Positions 5,760 to 11,700 of a DNA stretch of 21,600 bases are shown one piece after another (positions within the stretch are counted from its first letter, which is position 1; each line of letters begins with the position of its first letter). This DNA comes from a virus, in the IMG/VR virus record IMGVR_UViG_3300008954_000319, positions 1 through 21,600 of that record; one strand, 5' to 3'. The notes beneath the pieces are model-generated. The model saw only the letters and a program-made list of their open reading frames with translations, did no database searches and was not told the DNA's origin. Both the position numbers and the translations under genes were made by a program.

Positions 5760-6017
5760 ATGGCAACTAAAACTTATACAAAGAAGCAACGAGTAATGAA
5801 CCACCTCGCTCGAGGAAACGACATTACACCCAAGCAGGCATTTAGCCGTTTCGGTGTTGCAAATCTGCGAGCTACGATGAGCAACATCAAGGCTCAGGCA
5901 GAGGCATATGGCAACTGGAAAGTTACCACTCGCACGCTTGACAATGGCGTTACTTGCTACTCAATGGATTACACGGGTCGTGCAAATCCATTCGCTGTTA
6001 AGGCAGGTATCCTCTAA
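5760..6017 (+). CDS. Helix-turn-helix regulator, winged-helix type
   Basis: The 85-residue protein starts at ATG 5760 with AGGAG upstream. Residues 8-45 (KKQRVMNHLARGNDITPKQA, then FSRFGVANLRATMSNIK) match small winged helix-turn-helix domains of the type found in phage regulators (HTH_39-like). The following strands (WKVTTRTLDNGVTCYSM) would form the wing. It is basic at the N-terminus, as expected for DNA binding. It has its own promoter and a structured leader and is followed directly by a 577-base gene-free stretch, so the two may be transcribed together. Its target is unknown. Confidence 0.72.
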   Translation: MATKTYTKKQRVMNHLARGNDITPKQAFSRFGVANLRATMSNIKAQAEAYGNWKVTTRTLDNGVTCYSMDYTGRANPFAVKAGIL

Positions 6018-6594
6018 ATTATAATTTAATTTAGAACACCCTCTGGTGATAGGGGAAGGCTTCGAATATTACGCCTATTACCAGATTTTTAAAACTGAAT
6101 AAGAACATATGCATGGGGGTAATTGCCCGTGCATCGGACGGTGACAGAACAATTTTTTGTTATTGAAGATAATGTATATGATTCCCTGTAGTGGGGTGTG
6201 AATGCTCATATGAGTAAAGCAGAATTTAACTGATTCAATTGTAGTGCGATTAGGGAATATCAATACTAGATAACCCCGAAAGTTGTGGGTAAATGTTAGT
6301 CCCACCCGTCCACGAACAACTCCATTGAGAGGGCAAGCGTTATTGAGTTAATGCCACCTTCCCAAGGCGCCTTACCCTCAAGGTGTAAAAAGCGAGGTAA
6401 TCCTGAATATGATTCAAACTATTTCGTTCTTGCCATGCGTAAATTACGGCACTTGCGGCTGAGTATCCGTGACTGAAAACTGCTCTCAAACTTCTCGTTC
6501 CTTCGAGTACAAGGCCTTCGGTGACATCACGATGCAACCCAATGCGGAAGCACACGATGTGAAGATGATGTAAGATTCATTACGACTTGAGTGA
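6018..6594 (+). ncRNA. Gene-free stretch, candidate large structured RNA
   Basis: This is the longest stretch without a + strand gene in a tightly packed genome. It holds many complementary segments: 6043-6052 with 6075-6084 (10 pairs), 6109-6117 with 6126-6134 (9 pairs), 6181-6187 with 6252-6258 (7 pairs), 6281-6286 with 6316-6321, 6325-6332 with 6375-6381, 6355-6360 with 6380-6385 (competing, possible pseudoknot), and 6494-6497 with 6504-6507. It lies downstream of a promoter, a tRNA block and a regulator. Size and setting recall giant phage RNAs such as GOLLD, which also sit near tRNA genes. I cannot confirm a family. No intron or ribozyme core is recognised. Confidence 0.5.
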
Positions 6595-6621
6595 GTGGCC
6601 CTCACTAGGAACGAACAAACT

Positions 6622-6993
6622 ATGAAATACTACGACCACAAAGGTGAAGAAGGTACGCAGGGTTATTACGAACAGTTTCGTGATGAGTGGTTGGTGGAAT
6701 GCCAGAAGTTAGTTAGTGAGCATATGCGTAACTACTCTTGGAAAAACAAACTATCTGTTCACAAGGGTAGGAGATATGATAAGATTGTAAGTACAGATGT
6801 TGGTTCGTCTTCTAATCAAAGCAGAGTGTGGGCATTCGTAGACAAGACAAATGGCGATATACTGAAACCAGAGTCGTGGAGAAAACCTGCGAAACACGCA
6901 AGAGGAAATATCTACGAAGAGGATAGAATGCTTTTCGTGAGTCATAGTGGCCCAGCATACATGGACACAATAAAGGAATATTACGGAGCATGA
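6622..6993 (+). CDS. Conserved phage protein of unknown function
   Basis: The 123-residue protein is taken from ATG 6622, with AGGA 11 bases upstream; an in-frame GTG at 6595 lies in a hairpin (AGTGAG/CTCACT). The block DKTNGDILKPESWRKPAKHA then RGNIYEED belongs to a small protein found in very many phages (K..W..PAKHARGNI), with GPAY near the C-terminus. Its function is unknown. It overlaps the next gene by ATGA. Confidence 0.72.
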   Translation: MKYYDHKGEEGTQGYYEQFRDEWLVECQKLVSEHMRNYSWKNKLSVHKGRRYDKIVSTDVGSSSNQSRVWAFVDKTNGDILKPESWRKPAKHARGNIYEEDRMLFVSHSGPAYMDTIKEYYGA

Positions 6994-7361
6994 TTAATAG
7001 AAAACCAACAGTTTATGTTGCGGGCCCGATGCGTGGGTTTGATGAATATAATTATCCTGCATTTGACAGATGTGCAAAAGTTCTACGAGCACAGGGATGG
7101 CGAGTCATTAATCCAGCAGAACTTGACCGTGATGCCGGCAAACCGATGAGTGACCCTATGAGTTTCTCACCAGACACAAACTACGAAGACCACGAATTCA
7201 TGCGGAAAGCACTGAAGCGTGACATGGATGCAATTTGTGACGAATGTACAGCAATTTACATGATGTCCAATTGGGAAAAAAGCAAAGGTGCAAAAACAGA
7301 ATGGGCTCTGGCCAAGGCATTGGGTCTTGAAATATTTTACGAAGCACCGCTACCAGAATGA
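6990..7361 (+). CDS. DUF4406 / nucleoside deoxyribosyltransferase-like protein
   Basis: In this 123-residue protein, VYVAGPMRGFDEYNYPAF (about residues 8-25), then GWRVINPAE, a central RDMDAICDECTAIYMM and the end WEKSKGAKTEWALAKALGL match the DUF4406 family. That family is related in fold to nucleoside 2-deoxyribosyltransferases, which cleave or transfer the base of deoxynucleosides. The Asp and Glu in these blocks occupy positions usual for the active site. A role in nucleotide salvage or in hydrolysing modified nucleotides is plausible, and guaC in the same window fits that theme. It starts at ATG 6990, overlapping the preceding stop. Confidence 0.8.
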   Translation: MINRKPTVYVAGPMRGFDEYNYPAFDRCAKVLRAQGWRVINPAELDRDAGKPMSDPMSFSPDTNYEDHEFMRKALKRDMDAICDECTAIYMMSNWEKSKGAKTEWALAKALGLEIFYEAPLPE

Positions 7362-7366
7362 ATTCT

Positions 7367-7439
7367 GGGCTAGAAGCGGACGGCATTAGCAGCACCGCTT
7401 ATAACGGTGTCTTCGTGGGTTCGAGCCCCACCTGGCCCA
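7367..7439 (+). tRNA. tRNA-Ile(UAU)
   Basis: The acceptor GGGCTAG pairs with CTGGCCC (one U-G), and the discriminator is A. The anticodon stem CACCG/CGGTG holds loop CTTATAA, giving TAT, which reads AUA. The T arm is GTGGG-TTCGAGC-CCCAC. The D arm is irregular (only GC/GC pairs clearly) and position 8 is A rather than the usual T. AUA is a rare codon in many bacteria, so this supplement suits an AT-rich phage. Confidence 0.82.
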
Positions 7440-7465
7440 CTTATTAACTTTAAAAGGAGATTAAC

Positions 7466-7681
7466 ATGAGTTATATCAAAGGAACATATTTAGAAGAAAT
7501 CATTGACCGTGCGGTTGATGGTTGGGCAGAAATTTTAGGATTCAATGACCCGTATGATAGAGGACGAGAAAGCGATGGAACATTTAAAGCAGATGACACA
7601 TCCACTCCCGACACAAACGAGGCATGGAAATCTGGGAAGTCCCCAAAGAAGAAAAGGGTTACTAAAAAAACCAAAAAGTAA
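7466..7681 (+). CDS. Hypothetical protein with basic tail
   Basis: The 71-residue protein starts at ATG 7466 with AAGGAGATTAAC upstream. The N-terminal part is helical (YLEEIIDRAVDGWAEILGF), the middle is acidic and disordered (RESDGTFKADDTSTPDTNE), and the tail is basic (SPKKKRVTKKTKK). No family is recognised. The 148 bases that follow hold a hairpin AACGAGT/ACTCGTT (7703-7709 with 7720-7726) without a T-run, and only a doubtful 31-codon frame. Confidence 0.6.
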   Translation: MSYIKGTYLEEIIDRAVDGWAEILGFNDPYDRGRESDGTFKADDTSTPDTNEAWKSGKSPKKKRVTKKTKK

Positions 7682-7829
7682 TTTGTTATGAGTAGTATCT
7701 GGAACGAGTGGGGTTGGGAACTCGTTAGGTGTACATGGCGTCAAGTCTTGATCGTTCGCATTGATTCATACGCATCAGCATAGCACGGCGTACACACTGA
7801 TTACTACGATTGACTACAAGGAAAATATT

Positions 7830-8096
7830 ATGAAAAAGATTACATTAGAATTTGATGCGAGTTGCCTCAAGGAACAGAAGCGTGTTCCTGCAAAGAAGGG
7901 TCGCAGTTATACCTACAAGACGGTTCCTGTAAACAACCCGAAGGCGTGGGAAGTTATTATGGTAGAAAATTCTGCTACCTATATGCCTGGCCAACGATTG
8001 AACAAGAAGCAGGTTCAAACTCTTTGCCGTGGTGCAGGTTTTGATGTTGCAATCGGCCAACCCGGCCAATTTAGGGTGACTGATAGTAGGTATTAA
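7830..8096 (+). CDS. Hypothetical small protein
   Basis: The 88-residue protein starts at ATG 7830, behind AAGGAAAATATT; an upstream extension to 7761 has no ribosome binding site. It is basic (KEQKRVPAKKGRSYTYK) and ends with a compact region (LNKKQVQTLCRGAGFDVA, then GQPGQFRVTDSRY). No family is recognised. It lies one base upstream of the next start and appears to be co-expressed with it. Confidence 0.62.
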   Translation: MKKITLEFDASCLKEQKRVPAKKGRSYTYKTVPVNNPKAWEVIMVENSATYMPGQRLNKKQVQTLCRGAGFDVAIGQPGQFRVTDSRY

Positions 8097-8097
8097 T

Positions 8098-8646
8098 ATG
8101 TCTGAAAAATCAAGACTATGTGCAATGACTCAAGAGGAAGTAGATTCCTACTTGAAAGAAAAGAACATCAATGTATCCGTTATGATGGAACACGGTTATA
8201 ACAAAGATGACGATTGGGCAGAAGAAATCCGTGATGAAAAAGGATACTTCGTTAAGTTTGGTGATGACTGTGTAAGAACAGTACAGTTGTGGGGATTCTC
8301 TAGTCCAAATGGTTTCCATACCTTTGAGTTTGAAGAACCAAAAATGACAGAGGCACTTGCACAGTATATGACTGTGTTGTTTCATAAACTCTATGAAGAA
8401 TATGATGTATCTTGGGGTAGTGCAGAGGCACTTTCACTTGCATATGTTATGAGTGAATTCCAAGTTCCTTATGTTGAGAGGGAGTGGGATAAAAAACCAG
8501 ATATGTCTACAGAAGAAGGACAGGAAGAAGTTCGTAAGAAACTACTTGATTGTATTGAATCTGGTAATCTTATTATTCCCGAACCTATTCAAGAAGCGAT
8601 AGATGAAGGTCGTGTAAAAATTACCGATTCTAAAAGTGATACATAA
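8098..8646 (+). CDS. Hypothetical acidic protein
   Basis: The 182-residue protein starts at ATG 8098. The upstream AGTAGG lies inside the preceding gene. It is acidic, with helical segments near the start (MTQEEVDSYLKEKNINVSVM) and across residues 85-125 (MTEALAQYMTVLFHKLYEEY). No motif is recognised. It ends three bases before the tmRNA, so tmRNA transcription probably includes this gene and needs processing at its 5' end. Confidence 0.62.
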   Translation: MSEKSRLCAMTQEEVDSYLKEKNINVSVMMEHGYNKDDDWAEEIRDEKGYFVKFGDDCVRTVQLWGFSSPNGFHTFEFEEPKMTEALAQYMTVLFHKLYEEYDVSWGSAEALSLAYVMSEFQVPYVEREWDKKPDMSTEEGQEEVRKKLLDCIESGNLIIPEPIQEAIDEGRVKITDSKSDT

Positions 8647-8649
8647 ACA

Positions 8650-8983
8650 GGGGTCGAACGGTATCGACTGGTTAACAGAATAAGAGATAGCATGTCGAGG
8701 TTGGTCAGCACGCCTCGTAAAAAGCAGACCAAATGCTTAACTGGCAACAATAGTTACTCTCGAGCGGCTTGACCGCTTGACCACAATTTCTTTACTCCGA
8801 TAGAGAAGGCGTGGCAAACATCGGATAGATACGACCAGATGGTGGTGACAGAAAGTATCGAAATTACACCCACCAACCTCACCAAGTTTGTCGCCGAACA
8901 ACAGTGAGTACAACAGGCGACTATGCATGTAGACATCCTTTGGAAGTTAATGCAGCACGGGGGTTCGAATCCCCCCGACTCCA
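8650..8983 (+). ncRNA. ssrA: tmRNA (one-piece, phage-encoded), predicted tag GNNSYSRAA
   Basis: tmRNA rescues stalled ribosomes and adds a degradation tag. The 5' end GGGGTCGAACGG and the 3' end with GGGGG-TTCGAAT-CCCCC followed by CGACTCC-A form the tRNA-like domain, with acceptor GGGGTCG (8650-8656) paired to CGACTCC (8976-8982). The tag frame reads GGC AAC AAT AGT TAC TCT CGA GCG GCT TGA (8743-8772), giving Gly-Asn-Asn-Ser-Tyr-Ser-Arg-Ala-Ala. The end is Arg-Ala-Ala instead of the usual Leu-Ala-Ala. No CCA is encoded. At 334 bases, size and order are normal for a one-piece tmRNA. tRNA-Glu follows after 12 bases. Confidence 0.95.
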
Positions 8984-8995
8984 TTCCCCAAATTC

Positions 8996-9070
8996 GACCC
9001 CATCGTCTAGTCAGGTCTAGGACATCAGGTTTTCATCCTGAAGACAGGAGTTCGAATCTCCTTGGGGTCA
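8996..9070 (+). tRNA. tRNA-Glu(UUC)
   Basis: The acceptor GACCCCA pairs with TGGGGTC. The D arm is GTC...GAC. The anticodon stem TCAGG/CCTGA holds loop TTTTCAT, giving TTC. The T arm is AGGAG-TTCGAAT-CTCCT. The discriminator is A (G is commoner for glutamate). No CCA is encoded. It lies directly behind the tmRNA and is probably processed from the same transcript. Confidence 0.92.
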
Positions 9071-9089
9071 TTAACTAAAAGGAAAAAAC

Positions 9090-9230
9090 ATGGCAAAAAA
9101 TAGTGGATACGACCCATCGGTGGCGAATAGGGTTTCAGTGGGAAAACCTAGAACTTCAAAACTGTTTCGAAAGAAGGGAAATGCAGCCGCCAAAACTTCT
9201 AAAAAAGGAAACGGGAAGCGACTGAGATGA
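9090..9230 (+). CDS. Small basic protein
   Basis: A 46-residue frame runs from ATG 9090 (AAAGGAAAAAAC upstream) to TGA 9230. The protein is very basic, with Lys/Arg/Gly/Ala repeats in the second half (SKLFRKKGNAAAKTSKK) and the end NGKRLR. It overlaps the next start by ATGA. Composition suggests nucleic-acid or ribosome binding; no family is recognised. Its good ribosome site and exact coupling support it as real. Confidence 0.62.
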   Translation: MAKNSGYDPSVANRVSVGKPRTSKLFRKKGNAAAKTSKKGNGKRLR

Positions 9231-9358
9231 CAGGCAAACACAGCGCTGGAAAAGGCAGTCGCTATCGTAAAATAGATCAAAAGAAATGGGAAGAAGGTTG
9301 GGAAAAAGCATTCGGCAAAAAGAAACCCACCCCCAAAAAACCAAAAGGAAAAAAATAA
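9227..9358 (+). CDS. Small conserved phage protein (GKGSRYRKID type)
   Basis: A 43-residue frame runs from ATG 9227 to TAA 9358, with the next gene starting at the very next base. The sequence HSAGKGSRYRKIDQKKWEEG, then WEKAFGKKK, resembles a short protein conserved across many phages (GKGD.YR..D...Y..NW..IFGK), of unknown function. The C-terminus is a Lys/Pro-rich tail. Coupling by ATGA on the 5' side supports translation. Confidence 0.68.
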   Translation: MTGKHSAGKGSRYRKIDQKKWEEGWEKAFGKKKPTPKKPKGKK

Positions 9359-9712
9359 ATGGCAAATGATATAAAAGAAATCAACGCTCGATTTCCAGAT
9401 AAAGAAATCGGCATTAGAATAGTTCGTTTAACATCGGGCGAAGAAGTACTCTGTAACCTATCAGAGCACAAAACAAATTATATACTTAAGAAACCACATA
9501 TTCTTCTACCACAAGGTGAAGGACGATTAGCAATTGCGCCATGGTGCCCCTATGCAGATGTTGGTACATCGGGTGTGACACTAAGTAAAGAACATGTTAT
9601 GTTTATTGTTCGTGCGGGTGCAGATATGGAAGGTCAGTATAAAGAAATGACTACTGGACTGGTTATGCCTCCCGCAGGAATGGATGCAAGTAAATTGAAG
9701 TTGACTACTTGA
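9359..9712 (+). CDS. Sm-like (LSm/Hfq-fold) protein of marine phage type
   Basis: In this 117-residue protein, IGIRIVRLTSGEEVLCNL (about residues 17-34), then NYILKKPHILLPQ, resembles the Sm1 and Sm2 strands of LSm proteins. The remainder (LAIAPWCPYADVGTSGVTLS, MFIVRAGADMEGQYKEMTTG) matches a protein frequent in cyanophages, for which an Sm-like structure has been described. LSm proteins form rings that bind U-rich RNA, so it may act as a phage RNA chaperone. Its setting among tRNA and tmRNA genes fits. It starts directly after the preceding stop; the ribosome site lies in the Lys-rich tail (AAAAGGAAAAAAAT). Confidence 0.72.
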   Translation: MANDIKEINARFPDKEIGIRIVRLTSGEEVLCNLSEHKTNYILKKPHILLPQGEGRLAIAPWCPYADVGTSGVTLSKEHVMFIVRAGADMEGQYKEMTTGLVMPPAGMDASKLKLTT

Positions 9713-9723
9713 GGAAAATAATA

Positions 9724-10122
9724 ATGATTAGACCACACACATTTAATGATATGTTCCTTAATGAACTTAATACAAAGACACAAGACATTCAGATGAACAT
9801 AACAAAACTTTATAGTAATGCAAAAGATTATAGTATTAAAGAAGATATACTTCATTATATTTTAGATTCGACCGAGGCTCTTGACGAGTTTCGTAATTTG
9901 ATAGCAGACGAAGATGCGAAATGTTGTTCTGACCCAGACCAAGCCGATTGTGACCCTGGCGATTGTGCTCCCGGCCATGAAGATGAAGACACCGTTACCT
10001 CTCCTGATACACAACAAGTTGAAGAAGTTTTATGTAAACTGATTCGTGGTTGTGAACTTGGATATCTCGATATCCCCACATCTCTACAGACGGAGATTGA
10101 TAGATGCCTTCTGCGCCTGTAG
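9724..10122 (+). CDS. Hypothetical protein with acidic Cys-rich segment; stop lies inside tRNA-Arg
   Basis: The 132-residue protein starts at ATG 9724, behind GAGGAAAATAAT; a TTG at 9709 is less likely. It has an N-terminal helical region (FNDMFLNELNTKTQDIQMN), a central acidic segment with five Cys (CCSDPDQADC, DPGDCAPGHEDEDT) that could bind metal, and a C-terminal helix. Its last codons and TAG stop (10120-10122) are part of the acceptor stem and position 8 of tRNA-Arg. The protein end is thus fixed by tRNA sequence, which suggests the tRNA was inserted here or the ORF end was replaced. Function unknown. Confidence 0.65.
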   Translation: MIRPHTFNDMFLNELNTKTQDIQMNITKLYSNAKDYSIKEDILHYILDSTEALDEFRNLIADEDAKCCSDPDQADCDPGDCAPGHEDEDTVTSPDTQQVEEVLCKLIRGCELGYLDIPTSLQTEIDRCLLRL

Positions 10123-10186
10123 CTCAGTTGGATAGAGCAACGGCCTTCTAAGCCGTAGGTCGCAGGTTCGAATCCTGCCGGGCGTG
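10113..10186 (+). tRNA. tRNA-Arg(UCU)
   Basis: The acceptor GCGCCTG pairs with CGGGCGT. The D arm is GCTC/GAGC. The anticodon stem ACGGC/GCCGT holds loop CTTCTAA, giving TCT, which reads AGA. The T arm is GCAGG-TTCGAAT-CCTGC. The discriminator is G. It overlaps the last ten bases of the preceding coding region. AGA is a rare codon in many hosts, so this is a classical phage supplement. Confidence 0.94.
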
Positions 10187-10191
10187 TTTAG

Positions 10192-10204
10192 AAATTATAC
10201 ATAC
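10192..10204 (+). promoter_or_regulatory. TTATACATAC motif, copy 1 (possible phage late promoter)
   Basis: AAATTATACATAC lies 64 bases upstream of the hsp20 start. The same 13 bases recur at 11446-11458, and TTATACATAC recurs at 11650-11659. No -35 hexamer is visible. The form is similar to the T4 late promoter TATAAATA, which also lacks a -35 element. Confidence 0.5.
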
Positions 10205-10267
10205 TACCGAGTCGCCTATCGTAGGGACTCAACTTTGAATAGAACTCGCTTAATAAGGAGAACTAAA

Positions 10268-10720
10268 ATGAACGAACACTATTCACTATCGTTTCCTAGT
10301 AACTTCGGAATTGGTTTCGAAGAAATGTTTAACCGTCTTGCAGGATTGCAAGAAATGAAAACTACGGGAAATTACCCACCTTACAATATCATTCAAGAGA
10401 ACGAAACAGAATGCATTGTCGAAATGGCAGTCGCTGGTTTCGGAGAGAATGACCTTGATATTGAGGTGGACAATAATAAACTTACAATCACAGGACAGAA
10501 GGATGTGAAGATGGACGATGCAAAGTATCGTCATCAAGGTATTGCGTATCGAAACTTCAGTCGTACCTTTGCCCTTGCAGACCACATCGAGGTTAATGGT
10601 GCATCCGTTAACGATGGTGTGTTGCGGGTCTATCTTGAACAACAGATTCCAGAGGAATTTAAACCCAAGAAGATTGAGATTACAAGTGATGCACAATTCC
10701 TCACAGAAGAGGAAGAGTAA
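10268..10720 (+). CDS. Small heat shock protein, Hsp20/IbpA type
   Basis: This 150-residue ATP-independent chaperone holds unfolding proteins. Residues 40-130 form the alpha-crystallin domain: YNIIQENETECIVEMAVAGF, then LDIEVDNNKLTITGQK, and AYRNFSRTFALADHIEVNGA, ending with VNDGVLRVYLEQQIPEE. The N-terminus SLSFPSNFGIGFEEMFNRLA is like that of IbpA and cyanophage Hsp20, and KPKKIEI fits the usual C-terminal anchor region. It starts at ATG 10268 behind AAGGAGAACTAAA. An intrinsic terminator follows. Hsp20 is common in marine T4-like phages, probably helping virion assembly or protecting host proteins. It may be expressed from the TTATACATAC site upstream. Confidence 0.93.
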   Translation: MNEHYSLSFPSNFGIGFEEMFNRLAGLQEMKTTGNYPPYNIIQENETECIVEMAVAGFGENDLDIEVDNNKLTITGQKDVKMDDAKYRHQGIAYRNFSRTFALADHIEVNGASVNDGVLRVYLEQQIPEEFKPKKIEITSDAQFLTEEEE

Positions 10721-10751
10721 TCGACCTGTACCGTAAGGTGGATTAATAGAA

Positions 10752-10778
10752 AAGGCTAGGAAAATCCTAGCCTTTTTT
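10752..10778 (+). terminator. Intrinsic terminator after hsp20
   Basis: AAGGCTAGGA (10752-10761) pairs with TCCTAGCCTT (10765-10774) around an AAA loop, followed by TTTTTT counting the last paired bases. The stem is ten perfect pairs. It ends the hsp20 unit. Confidence 0.93.
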
Positions 10779-10843
10779 ATTTGAAAGCATTAATTGATAT
10801 AGATATCTGTGTTACGACATTTACTATTTTTTGGAGAATAAAA

Positions 10844-11437
10844 ATGAAATTACTTGCACTTGCCTTGGCTTTACTAATCCCATCTTCGGTTGTTACCGCA
10901 ACTCCCCCACATAAGAATAAAAGACCTCATGGTGTTAAAATGCACGATGTTACTGATTTAATGCAGGACACTCCACATTTTGATAATGCACCACGATTCC
11001 GCATGGATGAGGCTTTGAGGGGTGGAAGAAATCTTTTTGGACAACCCAGAGGAGAACGAAGGCCGAAAACAAAAGAAATGAAGGCTGCCGAACTTCTTAA
11101 TCTATTAAACGAATTATACGGCGAAGATGTTACTTTAACTGTTGCAACAATCGGCGGAAAAGTAATAATCTTTGAAAAGGAAAATAAGGCTTCTGCCTGG
11201 CCCGGCCGGGCAAAACGAGATGGTGAAAAACCAGAACGAAACGCCAAACGAGATGGTTCTTCGAGAGAAAAGTATGCTGAACTCGGCAGAAAAATTCGAG
11301 AAGCAATCGCAAACGGTGAAATGACTAAAGAAGAAGGCCGTGAAAAAATGGCTGCTCTTCGAGAACGACTTAGGAAACAATCGTCCACCAAGGGACATCC
11401 TGATCGGTCACGACACGATAGAAACAATAAGCAGTAA
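10844..11437 (+). CDS. Secreted, highly charged protein with signal peptide
   Basis: The 197-residue protein starts at ATG 10844, behind TTGGAGAATAAAA. Residues 1-19 (MKLLALALALLIPSSVVTA) form a typical Sec signal peptide with probable cleavage after VTA or TAT. The mature part has a disordered basic region, a short folded segment at about residues 82-112 (ELLNLLNELYGEDVTLTVAT, IGGKVIIFEKEN) and a basic helical C-terminus (REKYAELGRKIREAIANGEM, then KEEGREKMAALRERL). It would be exported to the periplasm, unusual for a phage gene outside lysis. Function unknown; it could be a spanin-like, envelope-modifying or exclusion protein. Terminators on both sides make it an independent unit. Confidence 0.72.
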   Translation: MKLLALALALLIPSSVVTATPPHKNKRPHGVKMHDVTDLMQDTPHFDNAPRFRMDEALRGGRNLFGQPRGERRPKTKEMKAAELLNLLNELYGEDVTLTVATIGGKVIIFEKENKASAWPGRAKRDGEKPERNAKRDGSSREKYAELGRKIREAIANGEMTKEEGREKMAALRERLRKQSSTKGHPDRSRHDRNNKQ

Positions 11438-11445
11438 TATCACGC

Positions 11446-11458
11446 AAATTATACATAC
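11446..11458 (+). promoter_or_regulatory. TTATACATAC motif, copy 2 (possible phage late promoter)
   Basis: These 13 bases are identical to 10192-10204. They lie just after the secreted-protein gene and about 47 bases before a terminator hairpin, so transcription from here would give an RNA of about 75 bases. The site also overlaps an inverted repeat TATACA-N5-TGTATA (11451-11467), which could be an operator. Confidence 0.45.
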
Positions 11459-11504
11459 AGTGTATATGTCAATAAACGGAAACAACAAGAGACTGATCAT
11501 AACG

Positions 11505-11540
11505 GACGGCATTGCCCTAGAGCAATGCCGTCTATTTTAT
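11505..11540 (+). terminator. Intrinsic terminator
   Basis: GACGGCATTGC (11505-11515) pairs with GCAATGCCGTC (11522-11532) around CCTAGA, followed by TATTTTAT. Eleven perfect pairs make a stable stem, though the U-tract is imperfect. It would end the secreted-protein transcript or the short RNA starting after 11458. Confidence 0.8.
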
Positions 11541-11608
11541 AGGCCCGAGCAAACAGTGTAACTCGTTACTCTGTTCATGTGCAAAGGAATTTCGCTACCT
11601 TTGGGCCT
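11541..11608 (+). ncRNA. Candidate three-way-junction RNA element
   Basis: AGGCCC (11541-11546) can close on GGGCCT (11603-11608). Inside are a hairpin AACAG-t-GTAA/TTAC-t-CTGTT with CTCG loop (11552-11575) and a hairpin AAAGG/CCTTT with a ten-base loop (11583-11602). The element is bounded by terminators at 11505 and 11619. No gene crosses it convincingly. It may be a small RNA or a processed leader element. It matches no RNA family I can name. Confidence 0.4.
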
Positions 11609-11618
11609 TCATAGTGGG

Positions 11619-11650
11619 AAGTCGTGGTAGGAAACTACCACGACTTTCTT
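11619..11650 (+). terminator. Strong intrinsic terminator before the virion-type operon
   Basis: AAGTCGTGGTAG (11619-11630) pairs with CTACCACGACTT (11635-11646), twelve perfect pairs with a stable GAAA tetraloop, followed by TCTTTAT. It separates the upstream units from the long operon starting at 11701. Confidence 0.92.
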
Positions 11651-11659
11651 TATACATAC
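11650..11659 (+). promoter_or_regulatory. TTATACATAC motif, copy 3 (possible late promoter of the virion-type operon)
   Basis: TTATACATAC lies directly behind a strong terminator and 41 bases before the PAP2 start. Something must restart transcription here, and the only promoter-like signals are this motif and a weak TTGATT/TATAAC pair (11670-11687) with poor spacing. The match to copies at 10195 and 11449 supports a phage-specific promoter class. Confidence 0.5.
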
Positions 11660-11700
11660 AAAGAGTATGTTGATTAATATGTATAACATGGAGTTTCTGT

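Noticed and set aside
6078-6555. Minus-strand ORFs of 71-75 codons in the gene-free stretch
   Set aside because: Every other gene is on the + strand, these frames have no ribosome binding site, their translations look random, and structured RNA explains the region better.
6018-6594. Group I intron or RNase P RNA in the gene-free stretch
   Set aside because: I could not find the conserved core pairings of a group I intron or the universal RNase P blocks, and the flanks do not join into one gene.
6590-6606. AGTGAG/CTCACT hairpin as a terminator of the candidate RNA
   Set aside because: No T-run follows, and the region continues into a gene; it may only mark the RNA end or mask the GTG at 6595.
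7688-7783. A 31-codon + strand frame (MSSIWNEWGWELVR...) between two genes
   Set aside because: No Shine-Dalgarno, no recognisable domain, and it crosses a hairpin; too weak to list as a gene.
10927-11427. Long minus-strand ORF opposite the secreted-protein gene
   Set aside because: It is a shadow caused by Lys/Arg-rich codons; signal peptide, ribosome site and flanking terminators support the + strand gene.
11466-11561. A 31-codon frame starting at ATG 11466
   Set aside because: It has no ribosome binding site and passes through a perfect terminator stem.
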